Shown piece by piece: positions 34,444 through 45,433 of a stretch of DNA of 64,000 nucleotides. Source of the stretch: Fonsecaea monophora (Eukaryota; Ascomycota; Eurotiomycetes; Chaetothyriales; Herpotrichiellaceae); the NCBI RefSeq assembly GCF_001642475.1, contig NW_019173993.1:62001-126000 (forward strand), read 5' to 3'. A program made the translations under genes and the position numbers. Numbering within the stretch: the first letter of the stretch is position 1; each line of letters opens with the position of its first letter. Below the pieces are notes generated by a model. The model was not told where the DNA came from. It saw only the letters and a program-made list of their open reading frames with translations, and did not search any database.

Positions 34444-36213
34444 TCACAGTCTCGCCTGGATCGCCTTATGCGCCTTGTTCGTCTTGTTCGCTTCGGCACG
34501 GAGTTCCTTACGGAGGATCTTCCCCGAGGCACTCTTGGGTATCTCGTCGACAAAGAAAACACCTCCTCGTAGTTGTTTGTAGCTGGCTACTCGGCCCTTG
34601 ACGAACTCTGCCACTTCTTGAGCAGTGATGGTCTGGCCTTGGGATGATGGACGGGGAACCACGTACCCCCGGGGCACTTCGGTCTGTTGCTGGTGGTCCC
34701 AGACTCCGATAACAGCGGCGTCTGCAATCAGCGGGTGGGACGTGAGCAATGCCTCCAACTCTGCAGGTGTTACTTGGCTGCCCTTGTACTTGATCAACTC
34801 TTTCTTGCGATCGTGGATATAGACGTGCCCATCTTTGTATGTCCCAATATCGCCCGTCCGGTAGAACCCATCGACAAATGTTTGCTGGTTCTCCTCAGGC
34901 CGGTTATGGTAACCTTGAGAGAGGATTGGGCCTCCCACCAGGAGCTCACCGGACTCGCCTTCGGCCACGTCTTCGTTGTTGTCGTTGACAACGCGAAGAA
35001 CGACGTTTGGGCACAGCTGGCCGACACTCCACGTCTTCTGGTCGAGCCAATCCGTGGCGGCGATGACCCCGGAAGTCTCGGTAGTGCCCCAGGTCTGCGC
35101 AACGTAGGCTCGTCCCCTGCCCAATTTCTCTCTCAAGTCCCGTATCACACTCTCCCCGATAGGTGCCGCTCCTGTGACGGCAACTTCCAGCCCGTCAAAG
35201 TGGTCTGTGACCTTGTCGCTCTTTGCAATTCGTAGCCAGACCGGCGGGACCGTGAATTGATATGCCGGCCTGTATCGTCGATGGTATTCCAGAAAGGAGT
35301 CAAAATCGTAGCTCTTCATCCACCAGGTCGTGCCGCCCATATAGAAGGGACAGGTCGAGTACAGAGAGATTCCGGCAATGTTATTCATAGGTAGATGTGC
35401 GATGGTGTTCATCACAAACTCTCGTCCTTCTTGTCTACGGTGGGCACGGTAGCGGCGAGCGACGTCCATAGTGCATATATTGTCTGCCACGAGGCTCCGA
35501 TGGGAGATCCGGACGCCTTTTGGCAACCCTGTAGTGCCGGAGGAGTATAAGAGACAAATTGTGACTTGTTCGAGTGCTCGGCGGTCGGTAATACGTGGCC
35601 AGTCAAGCAATTTGTCCCCGTTTAACTCGAGGAGATTAGACCGATCGGCGGCAGAGATCAACTTCCAGCCTTTGGGGATTGTGCTGTCCAGAATCAAGAC
35701 CCTTTCTCTTCCAATACCACATTTTTGCGCTGCGAGTACCACCCTCGCTTCGCACTCCGGTGAGCATACTAGTAGGGTAGGCTTTGCGTCCTCGATCTGG
35801 CGTACCAGTTCTGCCGAGCGGTATTCCGTGCTGGAACCCGTGTAGACCCCTCCCGCCGCGACGATCCCGTAGAAGAAGACGGGAGCAAATGGACTTCCGT
35901 ATAGCGTTGTGAAGACGACATCGCGACCGACCCCCGAGGCGCCAACATTGTAGCGGTGCCGGAGAAGGTGCGCCACCCGCTTGACCAGTCGGCGAGCCTC
36001 TGCTTTTGTGATGCTGTTTGCTGGATTGGCTGCTTCGACGTGGACTTGGGTGTCTTCACGAGCCAGACACAAGTCCGAGTCTAGAACATAGAGATCAGCA
36101 GGTGAACGGACATGTCAGAAGTGCTACCAGGGACATAGCTTACCAAACAACAGCGACAAGATATCCAGGGATGGAATATCGAGGTCCCCGTGCGGCGACT
36201 TGTAGACCCGCAT
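34444..36213 (-). CDS. AMP-dependent acyl-CoA ligase, 4-coumarate-CoA-ligase-like (2)
   Basis: Two exons, complement(join(34444..36080,36144..36213)), give 568 residues. The first exon is only 70 bases and encodes MRVYKSPHGDLDIPSLDILS; the 63-base intron (donor GTAAGC, acceptor TTCTAG) leads into DSDLCLARED. ANL motifs are YSSGTTGLPKG near 198-208, HLPMNNIAGISLY near 245, QTWGTTETSG near 345, GFYRTGDIG near 430, DRKKELIKYKG near 445 and PKSASGKILRKELR near 545. The C terminus ends ARL, a canonical type-1 peroxisomal signal, so it is probably peroxisomal. It activates a carboxylic acid to an acyl-CoA and may act on a chain-shortened or related substrate compared with ligase 1. A run of 22 T lies 30 bases before its start. 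It is divergent from the dioxygenase gene. Confidence 0.9.
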
Positions 36214-36794
36214 CTTGTCACTTGTGAGCCTCACTGGAAGAGTTTTTTTTTTTTTTTTTTTTTTGCGTCAAGTCGTGCAGGCTACTGACACGTGCTTATA
36301 TCATGAGACTCTTTCTCTCAGAATGTACTGTACTGCCGTAATAGCATCCCCTCTGCTTTTAGTCTGGAAGGCACCGCCTCGGTCAAGTATATTCAATGCC
36401 TCCGGTCCCACCTGCAGTAAACTATGCCGAATGGAGGCACCAGTGGGTGCAAGGTGGGGAGCTCCGAAAGGGGGCAAATACAATATTTGGTGGCCGAAAT
36501 CGGCCAAACTAACTAAGTGGGATCCACCTTGATATACTGGCACCATCCCCACTTCCACCTCGATAACTATAGCCCGTCACATCCTACTGCAGTAGTAGTG
36601 GTGGTAATAACAAGTCCTCTTCTTGCATCTTGAATTCCTTTTGATTTATCAGATAAAAACACATCTTACCATCACTGGCGTTGAGACCCTAACAGGCATT
36701 TCCACTGCGAAACAGCCAAAACCCGCCGGATTCGAGACCAACTCCGATTTCCTTCACTTGAATCCAAGTGCTGCCGTTTCCCTTTCGAACCAAG
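36214..36794. promoter_or_regulatory. Divergent promoter of ligase 2 and dioxygenase
   Basis: This 581-base interval separates two divergent cluster genes. It contains a T22 homopolymer at 36243-36264. No TATA element is convincing. Confidence 0.45.
36243..36264. repeat. Homopolymer (T)22 / poly(dA:dT) tract
   Basis: Twenty-two consecutive T on the plus strand, that is a poly(A) run 30-51 bases before the ATG of the minus-strand ligase. Poly(dA:dT) tracts exclude nucleosomes in fungal promoters; if transcribed it would be an A-rich leader. Its length may be imprecise because homopolymers are error-prone. Confidence 0.85.
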
Positions 36795-37790
36795 ATGGCT
36801 GTACCTATCCGTTGGCTCCCCTCAGCAGGTGCATGGTCTGCATCTAAGAGCTGCGTGCCTCTCTTCGCGGGAAGCAGTCGGACGCTGAGGCCGAAATGCC
36901 ACGGACCACAGCAGTCAAATCGAAGCACCGTTGCGAGATTTGCAAGCACCACACAGCCGATCACGGTCAAGAAGATTGCAGGCGCCTGCGGTGCAGAGGT
37001 CTCGGACGTCGACCTGGCCAAAGACCTCGCAGACCCGAGCATCGTCAAGGAAATCCGAAACGCTCTCCTCGATCACTCGGTTATATTTTTCCGCGGCCAG
37101 GGTCATCTGACGCAAGCCGACTTTCTCGCGTTCAGCAAACACTTTGGCAAGCCTGTGCAATATCCGTTTGTCAGTGGCTTGCCCGAATATCCGGAAATCA
37201 TCCAGGTGCTCAAGCGCGAGCATGAAACGTCCAACTTTGGCGGAGTGTGGCACGCCGACACCACCTACCTCGACCGGCCACCGATGGGCACCATCTTACT
37301 CGCCCGCGAACTACCCCCTTATGGCGGCGACACGTGCTTCGCCAACCAATACCTCGCGTACGAGACGCTCAGCGAGGGCCTGAAGAAGACGCTCAGCCCT
37401 CTCCGCGCCATCAGCAGCTCCGCCAAAGCCGACGTGAGCAAAACGCGCGAAGATCGCATCAAGGAAGACGCGGGGAGCATGAAACAGACGGACTTTGAAG
37501 TCTCGCATCCCGTGGTGCGCACGCACCCGGAGACGGGCCGCAAGATCCTGTACGTGAATACGGCACACACCCTACGCTTTGACGGCTGGACCGAAGAGGA
37601 AAGCAAACCGTTGCTCGACTACCTGTTCACACACCAGGTCAAGCTCGAATTCACCTGTCGCTTTCGCTGGGAGCCCGGCTCCGTCGCCTTCTGGGACAAC
37701 CGGTGCGTGCAGCATAACCCGGTCAACGACTACCACGGATATAAACGGTTGATGCACCGCATCACCCTCGAGGGTGACGTGCCCAAGTAA
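36795..37790 (+). CDS. TauD/TfdA-type Fe(II)/2-oxoglutarate dioxygenase
   Basis: A single exon encodes 331 residues from the first true ATG at 36795; the frame extends upstream only through a GTG. The TauD domain starts near 52 (ITVKKIAGACGAEVSDVDL) and includes HSVIFFRGQ near 95, HFGKP near 118 and the iron HxD in WHADTTYLDRPP near 152-154. LPPYGGDTCFANQYLAYE follows, then FWDNRCVQHNPVNDY with the distal His near 306, and the 2-oxoglutarate Arg in LMHRITL near 321. The first 50 residues are rich in Ser, Arg and Ala with few acids, like a mitochondrial presequence; that targeting is inferred. The enzyme would hydroxylate a small carboxylate or sulfonate using O2 and 2-oxoglutarate. Position in the ligase cluster suggests a catabolic hydroxylation step. 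Confidence 0.9.
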   Translation: MAVPIRWLPSAGAWSASKSCVPLFAGSSRTLRPKCHGPQQSNRSTVARFASTTQPITVKKIAGACGAEVSDVDLAKDLADPSIVKEIRNALLDHSVIFFRGQGHLTQADFLAFSKHFGKPVQYPFVSGLPEYPEIIQVLKREHETSNFGGVWHADTTYLDRPPMGTILLARELPPYGGDTCFANQYLAYETLSEGLKKTLSPLRAISSSAKADVSKTREDRIKEDAGSMKQTDFEVSHPVVRTHPETGRKILYVNTAHTLRFDGWTEEESKPLLDYLFTHQVKLEFTCRFRWEPGSVAFWDNRCVQHNPVNDYHGYKRLMHRITLEGDVPK

Positions 37791-38483
37791 GCGGGAACTA
37801 CATGTACCTTAATTTCGACGCTTGCATTCTTTCAAAATGCTTCAAAGTCTGACGCCGTGCGGGAGTTTTTCTGGGTCACGGCGAATACAAAGTTCTCAAT
37901 TTCTATAGCTTTTACATAGATAAGTATCAAAGTATCCAAGCTGCTTGACAGGTGACCTGTATGCATATTGTGAAACCAATTTATGGCGAGGAAGGAGACA
38001 AATGTGCTCAAACCGAGATCGGCGCTCAGGTTTGGGATCCTGCCACCTCAGGACTTCCAGAGAAGCCGTTCTTGCAGGTATTGGTCCCCCCCGACCATAT
38101 CCACAACAAACCGTGGTGCGGAGAAGGCTGTCGGTAATGTATGCAATTGCATCCCTTCTTGTTTAGTAAGAAAAGGCCGGAATATCTCGCCAATCATGGC
38201 AGATTATTAGGCACTATAGTAGTAGATCAAGGATGGACCCTGTCCGGCGGTTCATGACAAAGGGCCCATTCCCAATACAACTTTTGGTATTGGCAATTCT
38301 GTCCCTTACGACTATAACAGTTGGCCAATGTACAAAGACGCAATCCACCGGCTGGGTATGGCGACAGACATTTCCTAGACTTGAAATCGCCGTCCCTCAA
38401 GTTCACCGTGGGACTAACAGCTCGCCAGCCCCCAGGTCTGTCCACGTCCCAACTGTCCCTCAAGTCACTCTGTTTGGGCCTTT
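37791..38483. other. Convergent intergenic region
   Basis: A 693-base gap between the stops of the dioxygenase and the MFS transporter. No supported gene, RNA or repeat is seen. Confidence 0.4.
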
Positions 38484-40397
38484 CTAGACTTCAGCAGCCT
38501 TGGATCCCTCCTGGCGAACTTCGACAACGTCCGCTCTCTTCTCTCCCTCACCCTGACCTAAGTGGACAATGTCGGTATTGGCAAGGAACTCGTCCAGCTT
38601 CTGCCTCTTCTCTTCGGTAGTGTCGTTGACGTGAACCGCGACCTCGTCTCCAAACTTCTGGCCGATCTCTTCCAGGCTCAGTCGAGCAGTCTCCGGGAAG
38701 TAGAAGTAGATGATGGGGATAAACACGGCACACCAAATGATCACCACGAGATAATACTTCCAGCCCACCCGGTCAAACCCGATCGGCGCAGTCTGCAGCA
38801 GGATGATGGTCGAGGCAAATTGGCCGAAGAGAGAGAAGCCCATCCCAATAGGTCGGATTTCCGTGGGGAAGATCTCCGCGACGTAGATGTACATGGTGGT
38901 ATCGCAGAATGTGCTGTGGGGGAATGTCAGTCTGAACGACGGTTTCTAGAGCGGTTCGAGCTTTACCCTTCGAAAGTGAGATAGAAAAAGACGAAGAAGA
39001 TCCCGGCAGCGTTGCCTGCACGGTTGTCCGTCCCGGCGTACTCGGCGATCATTGCTGCGAGACAAGCGGTCGTTACGAGACAGCCAGCGGTGCCGAACAT
39101 CAGCATGCCACGGCGTGAGTTCACCTTGTCATGAAGCCATGCGCCGAAGGGGTTGTAAATCAATGCTAGTTATGTTCAGCACGTCTTCTCACTCATCTCA
39201 GACAGGCGAATCTCACATGAAGTGCAACTCCAAAGAGCATACAAGAGGAGAGGCATGGACCCCTCCATTCCCAGGCTCGTGTAGAGTATCACCGAGTAGT
39301 TGTTCTAAACCAAGTCAGCCACAGCACCACGGCTCCGCACTGATTCTGTCATCTTGAACTCACAATGACAAGCGGCCCAGAGAATTCAGAACCCCATTGC
39401 GTCAAGAACCCCACGATCATGCGTTTCCTGTAGCTCTTCTTAGTCCAGACCAGCTTCCACACTGGCTGCCCGGAGCTCTTCAACTTCGCATTGTCGACAC
39501 GCACCTGTTCGCGAATCTGGTAGAACTCTTCTTTGGCGGCGATTTCGTTCGGATCATCTTTCGTTGTACGCAGCCGTCGAATGATTTGGAAAGCCTCTTC
39601 GTGCCTGTCCAGGGAGATCAACCACCTGGGCGAATGAGGCAGCCACGGTGACCCCACAAGCAGAACCAGAGGAGGTAGGCATTGTAGACAGAGGGGAAAC
39701 CTCCAAGCAGATGCCTCGTTGTGAGCAGTCGCAAAGTAACAGGCATATCCGACCCAGGAAGCCAGGAGATAACCCCAGACAAGGAAGATTGCGTGATGTC
39801 CGACGAGCCACCCTCTGCTCCCTGGGGGAGACAGCTCTGAGATGAACATTGGAACGATGGTTACCAAGACACCCACGCCTATTCCTGCCACTATTCTGCC
39901 GACCTGAAACATGCTTGGACGTGTCAGGATAATCGCGGCAACATTTGTGACATAGGGTTAGGGCTGTGACAGACTCACGCTATAGCTGCTGCGCCGCCTT
40001 GCAGGACGCCACCGACCAAGGCCGTGAATGCCCCTAGCTGGATACTGGCCCTACGGCCGAGGGCAGAGGCAGTCCACATGACCAGCAGGGTGCCGATGGC
40101 ACCGCCTGCACTGTAAAGGCCGTTTGCGGTTGCGATCGTGCTGGTTGTTTTACCACCGTAACCCGGCTCACCTTGCGTTGGCAGGTCAAAGTAGGAATAC
40201 CATCCTGGCTGGCCAATGGTGGAGCTGATCACCGATGAACAGTATCCGTATGTCTATCACTAGTGGTCAGCCATCCGGACCGCCTCGCAAGGACTGTCTG
40301 TCCTGGGCAACGGCGGTCTTACAATAGAGCCAAACCCCGTGAGAATAATGACCCAGCGATTGTAAGGCGTGATGTGTGAATTATTCGATTTAGCCAT
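38484..40397 (-). CDS. MFS sugar-family transporter
   Basis: Six exons, complement(join(38484..38913,38967..39165,39217..39304,39364..39913,39979..40253,40323..40397)), encode 538 residues with all phases closed. Donors are GTAAGA, GTGAGT, GTGAGT, GTGAGA and GTAAAG. Sugar-porter signatures are present: ALGRRASIQLG after helix 2, GRIVAGIGVGVL near helix 4, SELSPPGSRGWLVG after it, SPRWLI before the central loop, EIFPTEIRPIG and FPETARLSLEEIG after helices 10-12. Twelve transmembrane segments are expected, with both ends in the cytosol. Start MAKSNNSHITPYNRW is typical of fungal hexose/lactose-permease-like members. It may import a sugar or a small acid; the family alone does not decide. It may supply the adjacent CoA ligases. 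Intron 2 contains CCCTAACCCTA, which looks incidental. Confidence 0.88.
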
Positions 40398-41932
40398 CTT
40401 GGGCGAAAATCGCTGCAATTGGAATGATCCCAGGAAAGGGGTAAGGTGAAGGCTGTAGAGAAGTCCCCTGTACAGATTATGCCACCACCTTAACCAAGGG
40501 ATTGAGGACGCATATAAACCATGGGCACTTGGATATCATCCCGCACTGGATCTCGGACGAGTTCTTTGGCAGATTCGCGGGGTCTCCACGCAGAAGGAAT
40601 TACCCGCCATCGGCTCCCCGCCTGTGATATTGACCTGATTGATTTCGTTTGTTGCTCGGGAAAGTTTCAAATTCCGCGTACCCGAGTAGGCGACAGTGTC
40701 GATTCCTTCGGCCACGAGACTTGGTCAACAAAACGGTGTACGGCTGCCGTGGAAAGCCGGTATCAAACGGCGAAGGAGTGTTATGGCATCACTGTGTCTA
40801 GTCAATTGGGTGTTGACCCACAGAGAAACATTAATGTTTGTGAAATGTTCTTTCCGAGAGAATTATCGGCTATATCCGAAAGAACCGTGCCCATGGACCG
40901 GATGATTGAGTTGCTGGTGTGTGAAGGTTGGGTTTAGCATGGCAACATCTGCTTGTTCCCAGAGAGATGACCGATATTTCGATACATGACGGATTACAGA
41001 AAGGTATGGCTCGGGTAAACCTGGAATTGAGGTGTTGTTTGTCAACTCAGGGAGACGCCGCCGCTCTATTGGTAGAAGCCACTATACCCGACCGGCGCAG
41101 TGGTGGCCAGCTGTATTCCGAGGGAGAGAAATCACATGCTGGATCGGATTGCAGTACTGGCTCTTTAAGACCGTTCTCGCGTCGAACAACTTCGAACCGT
41201 CCAAAGGGGTGGCATTGACGGTTGTACGCGACGCCTGGATGACATGTACGAAGCCCATCGACTTATTGCTGGTTGGACTTCATCATGCACTACTGTGAGA
41301 GGTCCCACAAGCTCGCGCTCGCTTTAAATCGACAGAGTATAGCAGAGTATCGCTGATCGCATCTATTAAAGAGAGTGTGAGCCGAGTGGGTGACTTGTGT
41401 CGACGTTGTACGAAGCGCCTGTCTGAAGCTTTTACAAAAAGCTTGAAAAGCTTGAATTTGAGCTTGACACCCTTGACACTCCGACACTCTTGACACTGTC
41501 AAATAGACACAATCTCGTATCCGCGATGCTATTTTTTCAGGTCACATCGGCAAGATCTTGACTCGCTTCCAATTGTAACAAGGCTAGTGATAGTTTTATA
41601 TGCAGCAATGTGCCGAACAGGTTGATATCTTGCACCGTCCCATCTCCCCCACACAACGATCCACAGCCCTGATTGGAACGGGTAGAACTGCCTGCCACGT
41701 TTAGACGAGCGACCAACCATGAAAAGTTGATAGACGACCATACTCATTTATTCCTGGTCAACAATAAGAGTCGATTTTGCTGCATGGTGACTTGAAGATC
41801 CTTCATTTTGCCAAACAAACCACGACGCCAGTACATAACTCGTACACCAATTCAAACTCCAGGGATAAAAAAAAGACAGTCTCTGTGCAGATTCCAAAAT
41901 CTTCATTACCCTCCCCTGCGAATTGCACGTAC
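40398..41932. promoter_or_regulatory. Gene-free interval upstream of the MFS transporter
   Basis: This 1.5 kb interval should contain the transporter promoter and the 3' flank of the af470-like gene. Open frames near 40521-40937 show no family features. A repeat-rich patch at 41426-41502 is listed separately. Confidence 0.4.
41426..41502. repeat. Hairpin plus direct and inverted short repeats
   Basis: AAGCTTTT-ACA-AAAAGCTT at 41426-41444 is a perfect 8-base inverted repeat with a 3-base loop. Three copies of CTTGACAC follow at 41463-41470, 41472-41479 and 41489-41496. The last overlaps the palindrome TTGACACTGTCAA at 41490-41502. AAGCTTGA also recurs. It could be a binding array, a terminator hairpin or a slipped-strand relic. 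Confidence 0.7.
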
Positions 41933-42891
41933 TTACTCGTCGTAAGTAGCACCCGGGGCCAGTCCATGCTTTTCATAGAGCTCCCCTGGCTGTCGGCCTA
42001 GTCGACCGGCACTGCTCCTGAGCTTGCCCCTGCTGGCGTCAACAAGGGGAGAGATCCATTGGTCCTCGACGGTGCCACCGACCATCTTGTCGCCTTTTCT
42101 CAAATACGTCGTGGCGCCCAGCATCGTCGGCTGGAAATTGACGTAGATGGCCTCCCAGTGCTTGCGGTCCACCTCGAAGATTTCGTGGTTGATGCCGATA
42201 TGATCATTTTCTTTGATCGTCTTATTCCACCAGTCCCAGCATTCGCGATGCAGCTTGCCGTACGCAAATTTGTGAATATCTTCGGCCGACCGCCAGTAAC
42301 TCAGATTCATGAGCTCTGTCGCGCCGTTTTTATCTTGGCTCGTCCAATTGGAACCACCGTAGTAGCCAAGATCAGGATTCTCAGCCTCGAGATCCTGGAT
42401 CATTTGGCTCAGATAGTCGCCGATAGTCTTGACGTTGGGGGCAAAAATCCCAAGCGGGTGATTGACCTTGGCTCCTAGCATGAAAACAGCAAGCTTTTCT
42501 TCCGCTGCTTCCTCGTGAAAAGTGCCATCCTCGTCTGGGATTTGCGGAGAAACGCGATACGGAAGAGCTTCATCGAGGTAGTAGTTTTTCTTCCGACCTA
42601 GAGTAATGGCCATTGTATCCGCTAGACGGACTCCAAGCACAATAAGAGAAGGAAGCATGGCATAGAAGCGCGGTATGATAAAGACGATAAGGGACTGTAG
42701 CAGAGCCCCAAGGAGGATCCACGTCGACACCGAGAAGTTTTCTCGGAGAGCCTGGAGAGAGTCAGTGCTCGGAACCGTGCAATAATGGTGTTGCGGAGAC
42801 TCACGTAAAGAAATCTGCTCCTCGCGTCGGGCCAATTACTCTGCGCACGTGGGCGCTTTACAAAGGGAGGAAGGGCACTCTTGAAAGCCAT
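41933..42891 (-). CDS. Monooxygenase af470-like / DUF4188 protein
   Basis: Two exons, complement(join(41933..42751,42805..42891)), encode 301 residues. The intron (donor GTGAGT, branch ACTGAC, acceptor CTCCAG) joins RFLY to ALRENF. Residues 30-75 form two probable transmembrane segments (STWILLGALLQSLIVFIIP and a following Leu-rich stretch). Downstream, VFMLGAKVNHPLGIFAP, LGYYGGSNW, ELMNLSYWRSAEDIHKFA and HEIFEVDRKHWEAIYVNF match the DUF4188 family. That family is named after the af470 protein of the fumagillin gene cluster and has an ABM-like monooxygenase fold. It is thus likely a membrane-anchored oxygenase or isomerase-like enzyme of secondary metabolism. The substrate is unknown. It lies upstream of the MFS gene and downstream of the desaturase on the same strand. 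Confidence 0.8.
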
Positions 42892-43936
42892 AGTGGGAGC
42901 AATGTACAGACGGCTGTCGGGTATTTGAAGCACTTTGTCAAGGCTTTAGCGATGAGATGAACCAGGAGTTGTAGAAGTAGGAATGAGAGCTGATATCGAA
43001 TGTGTAAAAACAAAGGCTGGTGAAATAAAGTCGACTATATATCACGGTCACAGCCTGTATCACCAAGCCGCCACGGCCATGGATACAACGTTGCTAAACT
43101 TCATCGCGCTGAGTGCATGAGGTGCTTTGCATTTTCGGACGAGACGAATCGAATCGCAAAGCGAGAGAGCAAACCGGGGTATCAATTTGGGCGGCGGAGG
43201 TGCCAATGGCAAGGAACCTGCTGCCTGCAACGTCTGGGCTCCATAATTAGGATACCAAAAAGGTAACTTGACCTGGGCGGCGGCATTGCTTTCGCACGAA
43301 TGCTCTGAATCAGGCGAGATACCCCCCAATCAGTTTGTGGAGGACGAAAGTGTGACAGCAACATCTCCGCAAGGCGAAATGTGAACAGCGGATTGAATAT
43401 TGACCGCACATCGCTAAGCTACAATTTAAGGCCGTAAGGGGCTCCCTCCCGAGTACACAACAAACGGTCGTTGAACGCCCCTAGGCAGACACGAGTACAT
43501 TACTTCATCTCGCCTCCTCTATTCCTCAGGCCCTATATCATTCGGCCGTACTCGTACACGACATTGGAGGATCAAGTCTCTAGTAATGCAATTCACACTA
43601 GGTTACTAGGGTAGTCGCTGTCTGGACTTTTAGGCTGTAGCATAACAGCTCCAAGGAGCTCCGGACCCAATATCCGACCGTCGCGCCGATCTATGAAACA
43701 AGCGGGCTCACCTGACGCGCAATGCTCGGAAGAACAGGATGTTGACGTCCCTCAACCCACAAGTTCCTGCAACTTCAGATCTCATCCTCCCCAGAATTTC
43801 TATTTCTCTAAGAGTCTTCTTGCTCTACCATTTAATGCTCCAATTTGACACAGCCCAAACTCCGGTATTTTCATGCAGGCCGTGTGAAAGCGTATCAATA
43901 GCAGAACCCGCCAGAGTTCTGCGATGCATCTCAGAC
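42892..43936. other. Promoter of the af470-like gene and 3' flank of the desaturase
   Basis: About 1 kb between two minus-strand genes. I see no coding family or RNA gene; it should contain the af470-like promoter next to 42892. Confidence 0.35.
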
Positions 43937-45433
43937 TTATGACGCCGTAGTTTTCGGTGTCTTGGTGGGAGACAGTCCCAACCCATTTCTGTTGCGGAAG
44001 AACAGCACGCCTGCGTCCTCCCCGGTAGCCCCCTCCATGGGTTCAACCCACCCACACCATCTCATCGACTTCCACAAGCTTTGCAGAAAGCCCAATGAAC
44101 CTCCCTCGGTGTCACTTCGATAATGACGACCCATGACCTTCTTGATGGCCTCGCTGGCCTCATCAGCGTGGTAGAATGGGATGGTGCTGACATAATGATG
44201 GAGGACATGAGTTTCGATGATTCCGTGGAATAGTTGGCGCCCGATAAACCCGAATTCTCGATCAATTGTGGCTGCGGCGCCGCGGGTATATGTCCACATC
44301 TCAGGAGTATAGTGAGGAAGAGAAGGGTCGGTGTGTTGCAGGAACGTTATCGCCACTGTTTACCTGTAAGCAAGAGAAGTTTGGAAACACCATATTGGTT
44401 TGTATAACTTACCTAACCAATGATTGACCCACAAGTAAGGAGCAAGATACCAGACAAACAAATTGGAGAGACCATAAGTCTTACCGACCCAGAAGAGGAT
44501 GCTTCCAACCACGAGAAGACCCAAATCACTCAGGAAAATGAGCTTGGCATCTTTGGCCTCATACAATGGGCTGGCAGGATCAAAATGGTTGACTCCGCCT
44601 GCGAAACCGTTGTGCTTGCCAATGCCGCGGCCCTCACGCTGAACTTCGTGCTTGTTGTGGCCGGTGACGTTGGTGAGCAAGTACATGGGCCAACCAAAAA
44701 GTTGTTGGGCGATCAGGTGGTATGCAGTTGCAATTGGAGTCTCCTCGGTAAGCTCATCGAGCTGATGTAGCAGCCACCCTCTTCGAGTGCAATATTGCTC
44801 TTTGGTGACGGGGACAAAGACCATGTCTCGCTCCATGTGGCCCGTGGCTTTGTGATGCTTGCCATGAGAGATTTTCCAAGAAAAATAAGGCACCAGAAGC
44901 GCGGTGTGGCAGAGGTAACCGACGGTGTCGTTCAGGACCTTGCTGGGCGAGAATGACTGATGCCCGCACTCATGAGCCAGCACCCACAGCCCGGTACCGA
45001 AGAGCCCTTGCACAACAGTATACAGAAACCACAGACCAGCTCTTAACGGGGTGGACGGGACGTTCTCGGGGGTCAAAAACCGGTTGAAGAGGTAAAAGGT
45101 GACGGCGAGGGAGGTGACGTCCCGAGCAACATAGTACAGACCGGTAGCCGCAGATCGTTGGAAGCAATGCTTGGGGATGGCTTTGTGTATATCGCCAATT
45201 GTGAAATCAGGCACTTCGAAGGGGTTGCCATAGGTATCGAGCAGCTGCTTCCTCTCGGGGCTCTGTTTTGCCTGAGTGGTAGCGTCTTCCGAGGCAAGCG
45301 AGGACAGGGAGGTCGAGGAAGGGGAGGTTCTCGGACTATCGAGAGGTGAGATGTTGGCAGAGGAGCTGGGGGTCGAGTCAGTTGTCGCCAGACGACGAAG
45401 GACTGCCTCAGCGGGCAATGCAGTGGAAGTCAT
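43937..45433 (-). CDS. Delta-12 (oleate) fatty acid desaturase
   Basis: Two exons, complement(join(43937..44355,44413..45433)), give 479 residues. The frame extends to 45520 only through a TTG; the first ATG at 45433 starts MTSTALPAEAVLRRL, usual for fungal Delta-12 enzymes. The intron (donor GTAAGT, acceptor AACAG) joins VNHWL to VAITFLQHTDP. Three His boxes are intact: HECGHQ near 155, HGKHHKATGH near 190 and HVLHH near 389. HTDPSLPHY and the GGSLGFLQSLWK region are typical of the FAD2-like group. The enzyme sits in the endoplasmic reticulum and converts oleoyl to linoleoyl chains using cytochrome b5. A Ser/Thr-rich N-terminal 50 residues is probably cytosolic and regulatory. Delta-15/omega-3 activity cannot be excluded from motifs alone. 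Confidence 0.92.

Noticed and set aside
39914..39978. Telomere-like CCCTAACCCTA in an MFS intron
   Set aside because: Only about two units, inside a normal intron of an intact gene; chance or a telobox-like element, not a telomere relic.
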